Below, piece by piece: positions 35,171 to 45,340 of a stretch of DNA of 52,386 bases. Numbering within the stretch: the first letter of the stretch is position 1; the number at the start of each line of letters is the position of its first letter. The DNA is from Zygnema cylindricum (taxonomy: Eukaryota; Streptophyta; Zygnematophyceae; Zygnematales; Zygnemataceae). Under the pieces are notes generated by a model that was given only the letters and a program-made list of their open reading frames with translations, was not told the DNA's origin and did no database searches. The translations under genes and the position numbers were made by a program. The stretch is taken from the NCBI GenBank assembly GCA_037447655.1, contig JBBHKE010002872.1, positions 1-52,386 on the forward strand, read 5' to 3'.

Positions 35171-35839
35171 TAAAGGTCTTTGCTTTTTATTCTTTATATG
35201 TGGTAGATGTATACACCTAAAGTATGTCTATTTGTGTTCTGTTGTGTTGAACTTGTTGGTTGAATCAGACTTCAGTGGGAGTTTCCATCTTGTATACTTG
35301 TGGAAGTTTTTAGCTTGTATACTTCTTTGATGACTACTGCATCATCTTCCTCAACTCCTCTTGTTATTGTCCTCCCCCTCCTCCTCCTCCCACCCTCCCC
35401 AATCTGTCTTGTGCTTTTTGCCTGCTGGCATTTTGTGCAGCAAGGCCAAGGCAAGTGTATGGCAGGAAGCAGGAAATGGGGCAGGTTTTGCTGGTAGCAT
35501 GCTGCAGGAAGCCAAGGCAGGTGGTGGGCAAGCGGGGCCAGCAGCAGAAATCAGCTGGGGAAGAAGCAAGGCTGTAAGTGACATGGTGGGCTTGGCCGGC
35601 AGGCAGTTGTGGAAAATTTAGTTGGGGTAGTTAGCGAATTTTCGAGGAAAACGACAATCTTGTTATTAGGATTATGAAAGTTAGTTAGCACAATGCTCAG
35701 TTTGAGAGAAGAGAGGGATCTCAAAGTTTTCAAAAAAAATAGCAATTTGACAAGTGTGTCTATCGCTATGCTAATGGCCATCTTTAGAAGCGGTGCTCTA
35801 TGTACACAAAAGCTTGTGAAATTGGTATTTTCAGAAATG

Positions 35840-36417
35840 GATGGAGACAAAAGGGGTCGACTTCATCACCAAAACCTCCGATCAAAACTGCGGCTTTTTT
35901 TGCCGATACTAAGGAACCGGAGACAAATGACAAAGAGAAGTTTTCTGAGGTGGTCAATTTTCCAAAAACTGATGACACGGAGAACTTTGCTCTCGCCAAA
36001 CTCATGGAGAGGGAGAAGGACTTCGGCTGGATCATGGACTACGGCAGTTCCTTTCACATGTGCTGGAACAAGTCCGCCTTTAAAGATCTGAAACCTATCC
36101 CTACCCGACAGTTTTTCTATGTTTGTGGCTCTTTTGTAGAGTCTAGTGCTTAAGGTAGTGTAGATTTGCAATGTGAGATTAATGGAGAGACAGTTCAGAG
36201 AACTTTGTATGATGTTTTATATGTGCCAAAGTTCAAAAAAAAAAAAAAATCCACTTCAGTTGCAGAAATTATAGGCTTTGATGTTTTGGAGAGTAAAGGG
36301 AAAAAAATAGTGAGCAAAGATGGGAGGATAATATTAGCGGGGACAACAGGCCCAAACAATTTCTATTGGATGGACCTGGTTAATAAAAAAGGATTTTGTT
36401 TACAGGATTTTGTGTAG
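35840..36417 (+). pseudogene. copia protease to pre-integrase remnant (element 4)
   Basis: GWIMDYGSSFHMCWNKSAF has Tyr where Thr/Ser is expected in the D-T-G triad. A stop at about 36150 is followed by RTLYDVLYVPKFKKK and an A-rich run at 36234-36249. The pre-integrase motif appears further on in another frame (WHKRLGHVHND, about 36446). Confidence 0.75.
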
Positions 36418-36728
36418 TCCACTGTCCTATTTGAAAATGTTTTGTGGCATAAGAGACTTGGTCATGTGCATAATGACAGATTGGAGAAGATGGTCAAAAA
36501 TGACACGATAGGTGTAAAACTTGGTCAAAAATAATCGAGTATTCATGATGGATGTCCTTTGGGTAAGCTTCATAAGCTTCCCTTACCTAAGGTTTCGTAT
36601 CACCAAGCCACTAATCTTCTTGAGCTTACGCATTTAGATGTATGGGGGCCTTCAAAGGTCCCCTCACTTGGTAGCAGCAAATACTTCGTAACCTTCACAA
36701 CTACTCAAGATTCAGTCGATTCTACTTC

Positions 36729-37148
36729 ATGAAGGAGAAGAGGGAAGTTTTCACTCACTTCAAACACTACCGGATCGGGGAGGAAAAGCTTCACGGGAAA
36801 CCTATCCTTGCTGTTAAATCTAACAATGGAGGGGAGTACGTTTCAAACGAATTTGCTCATTACTTGAGAGAAAATAGAATCTCTCACCAGTTTACTATTC
36901 TTTATACTCCAGAGCAAAATGGAGTGGTTGAAAGGGTTAACCGGACATTGACCGAAAATACTCGGTCTATTATGGCTGATAAAGGTGTGGATCCAAAGTT
37001 TTGGGGGGAAGCTTTTAATTGTGAATTTTATATTTGGAACAGATTTGAAACTAAATATGTGAAAGATAAGACACCATATGAGATGTGGACTGGCATAAAG
37101 CCAAATGTCAATCATTTAAGAGTCTTTGGTAGTAAATGTTTTATCTGA
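36729..37148 (+). pseudogene. copia integrase remnant (element 4)
   Basis: KREVFTHFKHY, KSNNGGEYVSNEFAHYL, TPEQNGVVERVNRTL and YEMWTGIKPNVNHLRVFGS are typical. The second catalytic Asp is replaced by Asn (SNNGGE). A stop follows at 37148. Confidence 0.85.
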
Positions 37149-37839
37149 GATAATCTCCAAAATTGGAAGCTTAGTCCGAAATGTGTTCCTGAAATTTTTA
37201 TGGGTTATGATGATGAATCTGCGGGGTATAAAAACATAGTCTACAGAGTGCAAGGAATATAATGGTAAAAGAGGAGAGTCATTCGGTTGATTTGTTTAGC
37301 ATGAAAGAAGTTGAAAAGAAAGAGAAAATGTAAGAATATGTGATTGTGTCTACAAATTGCAAGGAATATAATTGTAAAAGAGGAGAGTCATTAGGTTGAT
37401 TTGTTTAGCATAAATGAAGTTGAAAAGGAGAAAATGTGGAATGTGTGATTCTCGAGCAGATTCATTTTCAGTCTACGGCAGCTCCCTCCTCTTCCTCCTC
37501 TGTACTGCCCAATGTTTTTGCGACATGTTATTGGACTGCCCAATGTTTTTGTGACATGTTATTGCGACTTCACACCTTCCACAAAATGTAGCGGCACATT
37601 CTCCTCCACCTCCTCCACCTCCTCCACCTCCGAGGCGTCGTGGGCCAACAGTTCTCGCTTCAGATTTTCAAGAGGAAGAACACAAAGTAGCTACTGAGAG
37701 GTGATAAAGTTCAGGATATTGAGAGGTGATCAAGTTTAAGATGCTTTTTTCGCCACAGGAAGCCTCTCACCATTCACGAAGCCTTTTCTGTTCTTGAAAA
37801 AGATCACTAGATCTTGGCAGCAAATAATGAGATCAAATC

Positions 37840-38770
37840 TATCATGGAAGCTCAAGCGTGGGAGCATGTGGACCTTCCACCTAACCGAAAAGCTATTGGC
37901 TATAAATAGGTTTTTAAATTGAAGTTGAATCCAAAAAACACTATTGAGAGGTATACAGCTAGGCTTGTTGCTAAATGGTACAAGTAGAAGGAAGGCATAG
38001 ATTATGAAAAATCTTTCTCACCGGTAGTTCGCTTGGTACACTTTTCAACTGTTAGAATTCTTCTATCTCTAGCAAGAATTGAGGATATGGAATTGTATCA
38101 AATAGATGTTAAAACTGCTTTTCTGAATTGTGATTTAGAAGAGGTAAGCTATATGAAGCACTCAAAGGGTTATGCAAAAAAAAGGAAAGAAAATCTAGTA
38201 TGTAAACTGTTAAAATCTTTGTATAGGCTAAAAAAAACTACACGTCAGTGGAATTTTGAAACTAGGTGAATTTTCTACACATCTGGGATTTACAAGGATT
38301 AGCTCAAGAATTAGCTCAGATCACTCTGTCTATGTTATGGAAGGAGAAGATGGGGTCAATGGAGCCGTGTATGTGGATGATTTGCTATTGTTAAGCAAAT
38401 CTATTAATGAGATAAATAAGCTAAAAAATGCTCTGAATTCTAGATTTGAGATTTGAGATAAATAACTTAGGGGAGGCTAAGTAGATAAATAACTTAGGGG
38501 AGGCTAAGTATATTTTGGGAATTCAGGTAGAAAGAGATAGGAAACAAAAAGCTAATCTATCTGATTGAAAAGGAGGCCAGAGGAAACATGCTTGAAAGAT
38601 TCGACATGGCGAATGCAAATGGGGGTGCTACGCCTATGGAGTTCAGACAAAACACTGAAGAAAAAAGAGATGGAATGGTGATTGATGACTTTTTAGCTAA
38701 AGAGTTAGGGGAGGAAGATTTTACGGCGACCATTCGCCACAGACAAATAGTCGGCAGTCTCATCTACTTT
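37840..38770 (+). pseudogene. copia reverse transcriptase remnant (element 4)
   Basis: Across several frames: FSPVVR-like and STVRILLSLARIEDMELYQ, IDVKTAFLNCDLEEVSYM, LYRLKKTTRQW, then AVYVDDLLLLSKSINE (the YVDD box is kept), and RQIVGSLIYF. Frameshifts and stops are frequent. Confidence 0.85.
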
Positions 38771-38858
38771 AAAATTCAGAATTTAGTGTGCAGAATAAAG
38801 TATGCAATTCAGTGCGAGATCATCAGAGCAAAGGTTGCACGCATCGATAATCACTCAC

Positions 38859-39149
38859 ATGCGATACACGCGACGGGAATTATCGCAGTGGAAATGCCGA
38901 CTACCGCATCGGATCGCCGGAAAGTTCCCCTTGTTCGCGATGGCCGCCTTCACTGCCTCCAGAGCCGACTCTGCCGCACAATGATCAAATGACAAGTGTC
39001 GGAGGACCGAATTTTTTCGCACGTGTTACTTCCAAAAAAAGAAGAAACTTACTGTCTGGCTCCGGCATGACTCCACCGTAATCTCCCATTACGAGTGCGA
39101 CGTGACACACTATCATCAGCACTGTCGCGAGGACCATGGTGGCCGTCAT
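38859..39149 (-). CDS. Two 5' exons of a small secreted-protein gene (truncated)
   Basis: ATG at 39147-39149 opens a classic signal peptide (MTATMVLATVLMIVCHVALV, then MGDYGG). Exon 1 (39053-39149) ends A/GTAAGT. An 82-bp intron ends GCGGCAG. Exon 2 (38859-38970) reads SALEAVKAAIANKG, then NFPAIRCGSRHFHCDN and has a GTGAGT donor. The phases agree (1, then 2). Further exons to the left are missing: a decayed copia element starts at about 38770. Family not recognised. Codons are GC-richer than the surroundings. Confidence 0.6.
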
Positions 39150-39181
39150 GCCTACAAACTCGCCACGTCACACAGAGAGGA

Positions 39182-39206
39182 AATTTATAAACCAAAGGCC
39201 ACGTGG
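39182..39206 (-). promoter_or_regulatory. TATA box and G-box of the secreted-protein gene
   Basis: On the minus strand a TTATAAATT box (39182-39190) lies about 35-40 bp before the ATG, and a CCACGTGG G-box (39199-39206) lies just upstream. Position and spacing support a real promoter, though the 5' UTR would be very short. Confidence 0.55.
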
Positions 39207-39235
39207 CAGTGTTTTGCAAACTGAGATCTGTTTTC

Positions 39236-39655
39236 CAATTTTGTTAGGGTTTGGAGTGCGGAAAGAAGAGTCTTCCTTTTTCTTCATATGTGGTGAGCAA
39301 GTTTAGAAGTACGGTACGGTCATCAAAAGAATTCAAAAGTGAAGTACTGTACGGTCGTCAAAAGAATTCAAAAGTGAAGTACTGTACGGTCGTCAAAAGA
39401 ATTCAAAGGTGAAGTACGGTACGGTCTTCAAATGAATCAAGTGTAGTACAGTACGGTCTATTAACGAATCGAAGCGAGTATCTTCCTCGCCGCCCATTCC
39501 TCTTCCATGAGAAAACTGACCAGCTGGAGGCATCCGCCGCATCAGCAGCCGAAAATGCGGAAAAGCGGTCGTTGCAGCTGTGCCGACTCTGAACCCTAGC
39601 TTTGACGGCTCTACAGTACAGTACTGTAGCTGTGACTCAGGGGGTGTCCCCATGT
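39236..39655 (+). repeat. Dispersed repeat with 35-bp GTACGGTC tandem array
   Basis: At 39299-39475 five units of about 35 bp share AAGTACTGTACGGTCGTC and then AAAAGAATTCAAAAGTG. A related stretch with the same flanks (GTGCGGAAA..., GAGGCATCCGCCGCATCAG..., TCTGAACCCTAGCT) is at 48066-48380, and an inverted piece (CATGGGGACACCCCCT) occurs at about 46463. It sits upstream of the secreted-protein exon. Confidence 0.75.
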
Positions 39656-39914
39656 TTTAAAGTACATACTTTTCTCTGTCTTTTTGCCCTAAAATTCAGG
39701 GAACTTTGACAAAAACTTTAGCCGTACGAGAAAATCGTTTTTACCAAAGTACAGTGAACGTGAATTCATACTTTGAATGTACGGCGTGTTTGTCGTCATG
39801 TGAACGCATTTTGGCGTTTTCCCCTTTTCGACCCCCGGGCAAGAGAATCCAGCCCAAAAAAAAACTTCATTTAAAATCACCTCGAGGAGGTGATTTTAGT
39901 TAAAGTACCGCCCA

Positions 39915-40373
39915 TGAAAGGATCGATACACTTAAAAGTAGAAAGGAAATAAAAAAGATTGCGGAAGCAAAGATGAATGGAAGAGATCACTCCAGCAAAA
40001 GACAAAAGTATATTTCACCGGAATTTTTTCCCCCCCCTTACAAAAGATAATTCTTTCCCCAAATGACTAAGTCCTAAATAGTCTCACACGAAACAAACAA
40101 GTACTGCAAGGTACAAATGAATCGCGCGACGTACGAAAGTACGCGCGCGAACCAATCACAACAAAGTACTACCGAAATAACATAAAGTACGCGGTACTGT
40201 ACGAAACAACATACCGCCGTACAAAACAAGAGTCCGTCGTACAAACCAAAACAAAATAAACCAAAGACTATAACTAACTAATCACGCCACACCACACAAA
40301 TCACACGCTAATTAAATAATATATTTTACGGCGCTCAACAGAACTGAGACGCCGTTTCACAAAGAACCTAACA
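39915..40373 (-). repeat. 3' LTR of element 3
   Basis: Ends TGAAAGG...CCTAACA. The centre (about 40098-40245) is densely filled with GTAC/CGTACG motifs. Differs from the partner by C/A in the C run, C/T (ACGG-C/T-GCTC) and G/C (ACT-G/C-AGAC). Confidence 0.95.
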
Positions 40374-40390
40374 ATCCCCCTCTCTTTGTG
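40374..40390 (-). promoter_or_regulatory. Polypurine tract of element 3
   Basis: CACAAAGAGAGGGGGAT on the minus strand lies directly before the 3' LTR (TGTTAGG). Confidence 0.85.
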
Positions 40391-40400
40391 AAACCCCCTC

Positions 40401-41009
40401 TTAAACTGCAAACAATCCTAATTTAGGTCTACCCCGTAATAGGACATCATAGACCGCCGCTTTCGTTAACATATCTGCGGCCTCCTCCAAAGTCGACACG
40501 TATAAAAATTCGATTTCCCTCGCTGCGACCAGATCTCGTACGAAGTGCCACTGTATCCGGATATGTTTCGTCCGCTTGTGAAAGACCGGATTTTTTACAA
40601 GCGCCATCGAGCTCATGCTGTCAGTGAAAATCTGCAGACAGCCAATCAGAACGCCCAACTCACCGAGCATCTCCTTGATCCACACAGACGCCTTCGCAGT
40701 ATGACACGTAGACATGTACTCTGACTCAGTGGAACTTAGCGCAACCGTAGGTTGGAGCCGCGAACTCCAAGATACTGCCGCGCCGCCCAAAATGAAAGCG
40801 TACCGTGACGTGGATTTTCCACTATCGAAATCTCCTCCCCAATCTGCGTCGCAATAACCGATACACTGCAAAGAGTCCCTTTTGGACTTATACACCAAAC
40901 CGAAGTCGATCGTACCAACCAAATAGCGCAGTATTCGTTTTACTGCCTCCCAATGATTCTTTTTTTGGAGCGTTGCAATAACGACTAACAACTGACACTG
41001 CTGCCGCAA
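40401..41009 (-). CDS. copia RNase H (element 3)
   Basis: GYCDADWGGDFDSGKSTSRY, SSTESEYMSTCHTAKA, FTDSMSSMALVKNPVFHKRT and EEAADMLTKA are canonical copia RNase H motifs. The 5' overlap with the RT frame results from one extra A in an A7 run near 40958, which shifts the frame. Confidence 0.92.
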   Translation of the reverse strand: MRQQCQLLVVIATLQKKNHWEAVKRILRYLVGTIDFGLVYKSKRDSLQCIGYCDADWGGDFDSGKSTSRYAFILGGAAVSWSSRLQPTVALSSTESEYMSTCHTAKASVWIKEMLGELGVLIGCLQIFTDSMSSMALVKNPVFHKRTKHIRIQWHFVRDLVAAREIEFLYVSTLEEAADMLTKAAVYDVLLRGRPKLGLFAV

Positions 41010-41958
41010 TATCCGGACGCGTGCCTATACTCAAATACATTAGACTACCAACTGCTTCACGGTATGGCACTGACACATTTTCTTCCTCTTCGTACTTTCT
41101 GTACTGTACTTTTGGATCTAATGGCGTCGAGACAGGTTTCGCGCCAATCATACCAAATCTAGTCAAGACCTCTCTACAGTACTGAGCTTGACTTAATTTA
41201 ATTTCATTCTCACTGGACCTTATGACTTCTATCCCCAAAATGTACCTTACTTCTCCAAGATCTGTCACTTTAAAATGTACGCTAAGGTACTCTTTTAACT
41301 TATTAATAACAGACAACGTGTCACATATCATTAGGAAGTCATCGACATACACAGAAAAAATAATTTGGTCCTTTCCCTCTCCTTTCACGTAAACTCCGGA
41401 ATCCGAAATTGTACGAACAAAACCATAATTAGTAAGTACCTTATGAAGACGAAGGTACCAAGTCCTCGGCGCTTGTTTTAATCCGTACAAGGATTTTCGC
41501 AGCCGCCATACTTTTCCTTCTTTTGAGGGCACACCCTCGGGCACCTTCATGTAAACCTCCTCTTCTAATTCTCCATTTAAAAAGGCTGTTTCTACGTCCA
41601 TTTGATGTATATGCTTATTCCCCGCGGCCGCAATAGCAATTATCATTCTCAAAGAATCAAATTTAACAACCGGTGCATAAGTTTCCGAATAATCAACCCC
41701 CTCTATTTGTTGAAAGCCTTTACACACCAATCTAGCCTTATATTTTATTATCTCCCCCGTAGCACCAGTTTTTGTTTTAAATATCCATTTAGCATCAATT
41801 GCCTTCTTCCCCTCCGGTAAACTCACCTCCTCAAACGTTTTATTATCAATAATGGATTTTAATTCCTTCTCCCACGCCGGTTTCCACTTATCCTCCCAAT
41901 CCTTAGAACTTCGTGCCTCGGCGTAAGATTGGGGATCGCCGGGCATATTCTCGGTCAA
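40888..41958 (-). CDS. copia reverse transcriptase (element 3)
   Basis: WIFKTKTGATGEIIKYKARL, VDYSETYAPVVKFDSLRM, HQMDVETAFLNGELEEEVYM, YGLKQAPRTW and SVYVDDFLMI (YVDD catalytic box) are intact. The frame is the same as the integrase part and is separated from it by one TAG (41965-41967). Confidence 0.93.
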   Translation of the reverse strand: MTENMPGDPQSYAEARSSKDWEDKWKPAWEKELKSIIDNKTFEEVSLPEGKKAIDAKWIFKTKTGATGEIIKYKARLVCKGFQQIEGVDYSETYAPVVKFDSLRMIIAIAAAGNKHIHQMDVETAFLNGELEEEVYMKVPEGVPSKEGKVWRLRKSLYGLKQAPRTWYLRLHKVLTNYGFVRTISDSGVYVKGEGKDQIIFSVYVDDFLMICDTLSVINKLKEYLSVHFKVTDLGEVRYILGIEVIRSSENEIKLSQAQYCREVLTRFGMIGAKPVSTPLDPKVQYRKYEEEENVSVPYREAVGSLMYLSIGTRPDIAAAVSVVSRYCNAPKKESLGGSKTNTALFGWYDRLRFGV

Positions 41959-41964
41959 TGATTG

Positions 41965-42993
41965 CTACAAAATAAATGCCTCCTCCGAGGCATCCGAAAT
42001 AAAATAACTGGAATTTTCGACATTTCCACCTTTGCGATCAAATGATAACCGATCCGGCTTCTTCCCCCTCGTCTCACGTTGACTCCTTCGTAATGGAACC
42101 TCATTTTCTTTTTCGTTTGCGGAATTTTCTTTTTCAAATTCGGGTTCTTCCTCGTGGAAAGAAACGTTCGGAGATTTAGAACTTTTAGATCGACGAATGT
42201 CCGAAGACATTCGGGAATTTTCACTTCGGATCTCGTCAAAATTAATCAATTCCGGATGAGTTTCGGAATTAGCTTTCCCCCTCTTAATATTGACGATCGG
42301 ATCCGCTTCAATTTCGGAATCCGAGTCATCGAGATGTGGAAAAGTGAGAGAATCATTCACTTCAAGAAAGTCATGATTAGAAGAGTATTTTTCCGAACGA
42401 GAAATTGCAAATTTTAGATCCTCATGAAAATTGACATTACGACTCTCTTCCACTACATGACGGATCGGATCATACACCCGGTATAAACTCCCTTTGGAGC
42501 TATACCCCACAAAAATTCCTGACCAACTACGAGAAGAAAATTTACCTCGTCGCTTTACCGATTCGATGTACACCGTCGCTCGACATCCCCAAATTCGTAA
42601 ATGATGTAATGAGGGCTTTCGACCATACCAAAGTTCATGAGGAGTCTTATCGCCCGAAATAGAGGTAAGTCGACGATTGCAAATATAATTAGCCGTTAAG
42701 ATCGCATCTCCCCACAAAAACTCTTTTCTTCCCGATCCATGAATCATCGAGCGAACCATTTCTTGAAGAGTTCGATTTTTTCGCTCGGCGATTCCGTTCG
42801 ATTCCGGTGAGTATGATGCCGTAAATTCTTGTCGTATCCCCCATTTCTTGCAATAAGGATCAAATGCCTTGAATTCTCCACCATTATCCGATCGAACCGC
42901 CTTTAATTTCCGCTCGCATTGCCGTTTGGCCATTACATGCCACTCTTCAAATTTCGCGGAAGCATCGGATTTATTTTTGAGTAAGTATATCAA
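41965..42993 (-). CDS. copia integrase catalytic and C-terminal part (element 3)
   Basis: RSDNGGEFKAFD (second Asp) and SPESNGIAERKNRTLQE (Glu) complete the DDE triad begun in the upstream frame. HLRIWGCRATVY and GIFVGYSSKGSLYRVYDP follow. A charged linker rich in Ser/Glu leads to the RT. Confidence 0.92.
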   Translation of the reverse strand: MIYLLKNKSDASAKFEEWHVMAKRQCERKLKAVRSDNGGEFKAFDPYCKKWGIRQEFTASYSPESNGIAERKNRTLQEMVRSMIHGSGRKEFLWGDAILTANYICNRRLTSISGDKTPHELWYGRKPSLHHLRIWGCRATVYIESVKRRGKFSSRSWSGIFVGYSSKGSLYRVYDPIRHVVEESRNVNFHEDLKFAISRSEKYSSNHDFLEVNDSLTFPHLDDSDSEIEADPIVNIKRGKANSETHPELINFDEIRSENSRMSSDIRRSKSSKSPNVSFHEEEPEFEKENSANEKENEVPLRRSQRETRGKKPDRLSFDRKGGNVENSSYFISDASEEAFIL

Positions 42994-45287
42994 GTAAATC
43001 TTGAGTAGTCGTCGACAATAACCATTATATATTTATTCCCCCCCAAACTTTCAGGCTTGACGTCACCACAGAGATCCACGTGTGCTTTTTCAAGTGGGTG
43101 AGTTGACCGGAAATTCGTATCTTTAGTGGGATGGGGTTTGCGGATATGTCGCCCTTGATTACAGCCGTCACAGCCGTTGACTTTTTCGCCTGATGTCAGA
43201 TCTAAGCCGCGCGTGCAACCGGCTTTGATCATACGTTTCAGATTCCGTTCTGACGTATGGCACATACGGTGATCCCATAGCGTCAGATCGCCCTTAATTT
43301 CGCCGATCTGTCCAATAATGCCGTCATCATGACGCTTTGACTTTGGACGCTTCAATAAAAGACGACTATGGAATGCGTCAGATACTTCTCCCTCACCGAT
43401 CGTAATTCCATCTGATCGTACAATTTTGATCGTGGAATCTCCCAATGCGTACACGCTTGCGCCAGCTCGCTGGATCTGCGGCACGCTCAGAAGATTTGCG
43501 GAGCCGCCCGGAATGTAAAGGACGTTCAACAGCTGGATTTCCGAGATTCGCTCAGATCCATTTGGATCTAGCGAAATCAAATCGAGGCGTACGGTACCAA
43601 CAGTACCGACAGAGATAGTTTGACCGCTAGCGACAGTGATTCTTTTTGGTACGGTCAAGGCACGCATTTCGTCGAAAAGTGTGCCGTCCGTACAAACGTG
43701 ATGCGAGGCTCCGGAATCGATAATCCACTCCTTGTCGTTTTGCGCTTCAAAGTTTGAAGGTTCGTCGTTGGCACTTAGCGTCGAGAACGTAATCGGTCCT
43801 TCCTCCTTCTCATCATTTTCCCCGACGAAGTGTCCATGGCCGCCGAATCGGCCGCCACGTCCACCGCGCCCTCCCCCTCTAAATCGTCCACCGCCTCGTC
43901 CAGCGAATCTGCCGCCGCCGCCGCAATTCCCGCCGCGGCCACCACCATTGTCAGATCTCGCGTAACATTGGGGACTAATATGTCCCCACTTTCCACAATA
44001 ATGGCATTGTTTTTCTTTATCCGGACAAGAGGAGGACATGTGACCGGCTTTATTGCAGCGAAAACACGTAACTGCAGACTGGTCTTGGAAAGGAGGTTGA
44101 CCGGGAAAGTTTCCCCTCCTTTCGGTGCTTCTTCCCCTTCCCCTAGATCCGCCTCCTCTTCCCCTTCCCCCTCTTCCCCCACGGAGAAAATTGAGATCCG
44201 CGGGTTCTTCGGAGGATGCGTTCAGAGATCCACCAGAAGCCGAAGCTTTAGGAGGACCTCCTCGATTTCTCTCGGTTGTCTTGAGGTAATTTACGAGAAA
44301 CTCATAACTCGGATTTGTTTGAGCCCAAAGAATCTCCTTCAGGTAAGTAAGATTGTCGGGTAAAGCATTGATGAGACCGATTACTTTGTCTTCCTCGATG
44401 ATAGTCCGACCGTTATTCGAGAGTTGCTCCACAATAATATTGTATCGCTTGATTGCATCATCAATCGATTCGTTAGACTTTATCTTAAATTGGATAAAGT
44501 CCGTGTAAGCATATTGCCCCTTATTTTGGAGTCCCTTCTCAAATTGACCTTCGAGCGCCTTCCAACACTCGTGCGCCGTATCTCGGGTAAGAAAATGATC
44601 ATGCACCGATGAGGTACAAGATTGCATAAGACCGGTGATTGCGGCAAGATTTTTCTTCTTCCAAAGGCGACGAGCCTTCGGATCGTCGATCGGCATCTTT
44701 TCTTCTCCATTCACGATCTTCCAAAGGTGACGGAGGATAAGTTGTGCCTTGATATATTTCTTCCATATTTGATAGTTAGATCCGTTAAAGAGGACGATCT
44801 TCCCCGGCATGGAAAGGATCGGTAACTCGTCATCGGATTCATATTCAAGATCCGAGTCGTTCTCGATCACAAACTTTCCCTTTTGGAGAGCCTCTCTCAA
44901 AATGTCGTCATTCTCGACCCCTCCATCCGAAGCCACCTCAAATGTATTCAAAATCGGATCCTCCTCCTCCACTTTAAACTTCCCCTTTCGATTGGCATCC
45001 GTGATCCGTTGATCTACAAGAGTGAGGAAGCCGTCAAACAACTCATTTAGACGATCTTCGGTCAAAACCACCCCTTCTTGATTCTCTTTCTCCTCTTTTG
45101 AAAGTGGGTTGGAGGGAGAACTCTTTTCAAAAGTCTCTCCTCCGAAGCCGAAATCTTTCACACTCTGATCTGGAGATGAATCGGCCAGATCCGGCAGATC
45201 CGGTAGATCCGGATTAGGAGCCGCAATAGGAGAAGGTGTGGATGAGGACTTCTTCTTCTTTCCCCCCATGGCGGCAAGACTTGCCAC
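42990..45287 (-). CDS. copia gag, protease and pre-integrase (element 3)
   Basis: The 765-residue frame holds gag with two CCHC knuckles (CFRCNKAGHMSSSC and CHYCGKWGHISPQC), long Arg/Gly-rich stretches, protease EWIIDSGASHHVC (D-S-G-A), pre-integrase WDHRMCHTSERNLKRM and CDGCNQG, and the first integrase Asp in VDDYSRF. It then ends at a TGA that looks like a one-base deletion in the following Trp codon (about 42996). The ATG is 54 bp from the LTR. Confidence 0.93.
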   Translation of the reverse strand: MASLAAMGGKKKKSSSTPSPIAAPNPDLPDLPDLADSSPDQSVKDFGFGGETFEKSSPSNPLSKEEKENQEGVVLTEDRLNELFDGFLTLVDQRITDANRKGKFKVEEEDPILNTFEVASDGGVENDDILREALQKGKFVIENDSDLEYESDDELPILSMPGKIVLFNGSNYQIWKKYIKAQLILRHLWKIVNGEEKMPIDDPKARRLWKKKNLAAITGLMQSCTSSVHDHFLTRDTAHECWKALEGQFEKGLQNKGQYAYTDFIQFKIKSNESIDDAIKRYNIIVEQLSNNGRTIIEEDKVIGLINALPDNLTYLKEILWAQTNPSYEFLVNYLKTTERNRGGPPKASASGGSLNASSEEPADLNFLRGGRGGRGRGGGSRGRGRSTERRGNFPGQPPFQDQSAVTCFRCNKAGHMSSSCPDKEKQCHYCGKWGHISPQCYARSDNGGGRGGNCGGGGRFAGRGGGRFRGGGRGGRGGRFGGHGHFVGENDEKEEGPITFSTLSANDEPSNFEAQNDKEWIIDSGASHHVCTDGTLFDEMRALTVPKRITVASGQTISVGTVGTVRLDLISLDPNGSERISEIQLLNVLYIPGGSANLLSVPQIQRAGASVYALGDSTIKIVRSDGITIGEGEVSDAFHSRLLLKRPKSKRHDDGIIGQIGEIKGDLTLWDHRMCHTSERNLKRMIKAGCTRGLDLTSGEKVNGCDGCNQGRHIRKPHPTKDTNFRSTHPLEKAHVDLCGDVKPESLGGNKYIMVIVDDYSRFT

Positions 45288-45326
45288 CTTGAGAACTCTT
45301 AATGGAACTCTTAATGGAGCAAGCTA

Positions 45327-45338
45327 GCTCCGATACCA
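45327..45338 (-). promoter_or_regulatory. Primer-binding site, standard tRNA-iMet 3'-end type (element 3)
   Basis: Two bases after the 5' LTR the minus strand reads TGGTATCGGAGC, one mismatch from the common TGGTATCAGAGC. This element therefore uses ordinary tRNA-3'-end priming, unlike elements 1 and 2. Confidence 0.85.
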
Positions 45339-45340
45339 CT

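Larger units (their letters stand above)
35800..38770 (+). mobile_element. Ty1/copia element 4, strongly decayed
   Basis: Protease, pre-integrase, integrase, reverse transcriptase and the start of the RNase H linker are recognisable in order on the plus strand, in many frames. LTRs were not found. It ends abruptly after HRQIVGSLIYF at about 38765. Related to element 1 (shared WIMD.GSS/AS protease box, FTHFKHY integrase segment, SNNG). Three local tandem duplications occur inside: about 37240-37440 (~110-bp unit), 37505-37570 (~34 bp) and 38450-38510 (~31 bp). Confidence 0.85.

Noticed and set aside
43732-44363. Long plus-strand frames opposite element 3 gag
   Set aside because: Antisense shadows of the Arg/Gly-rich gag region.
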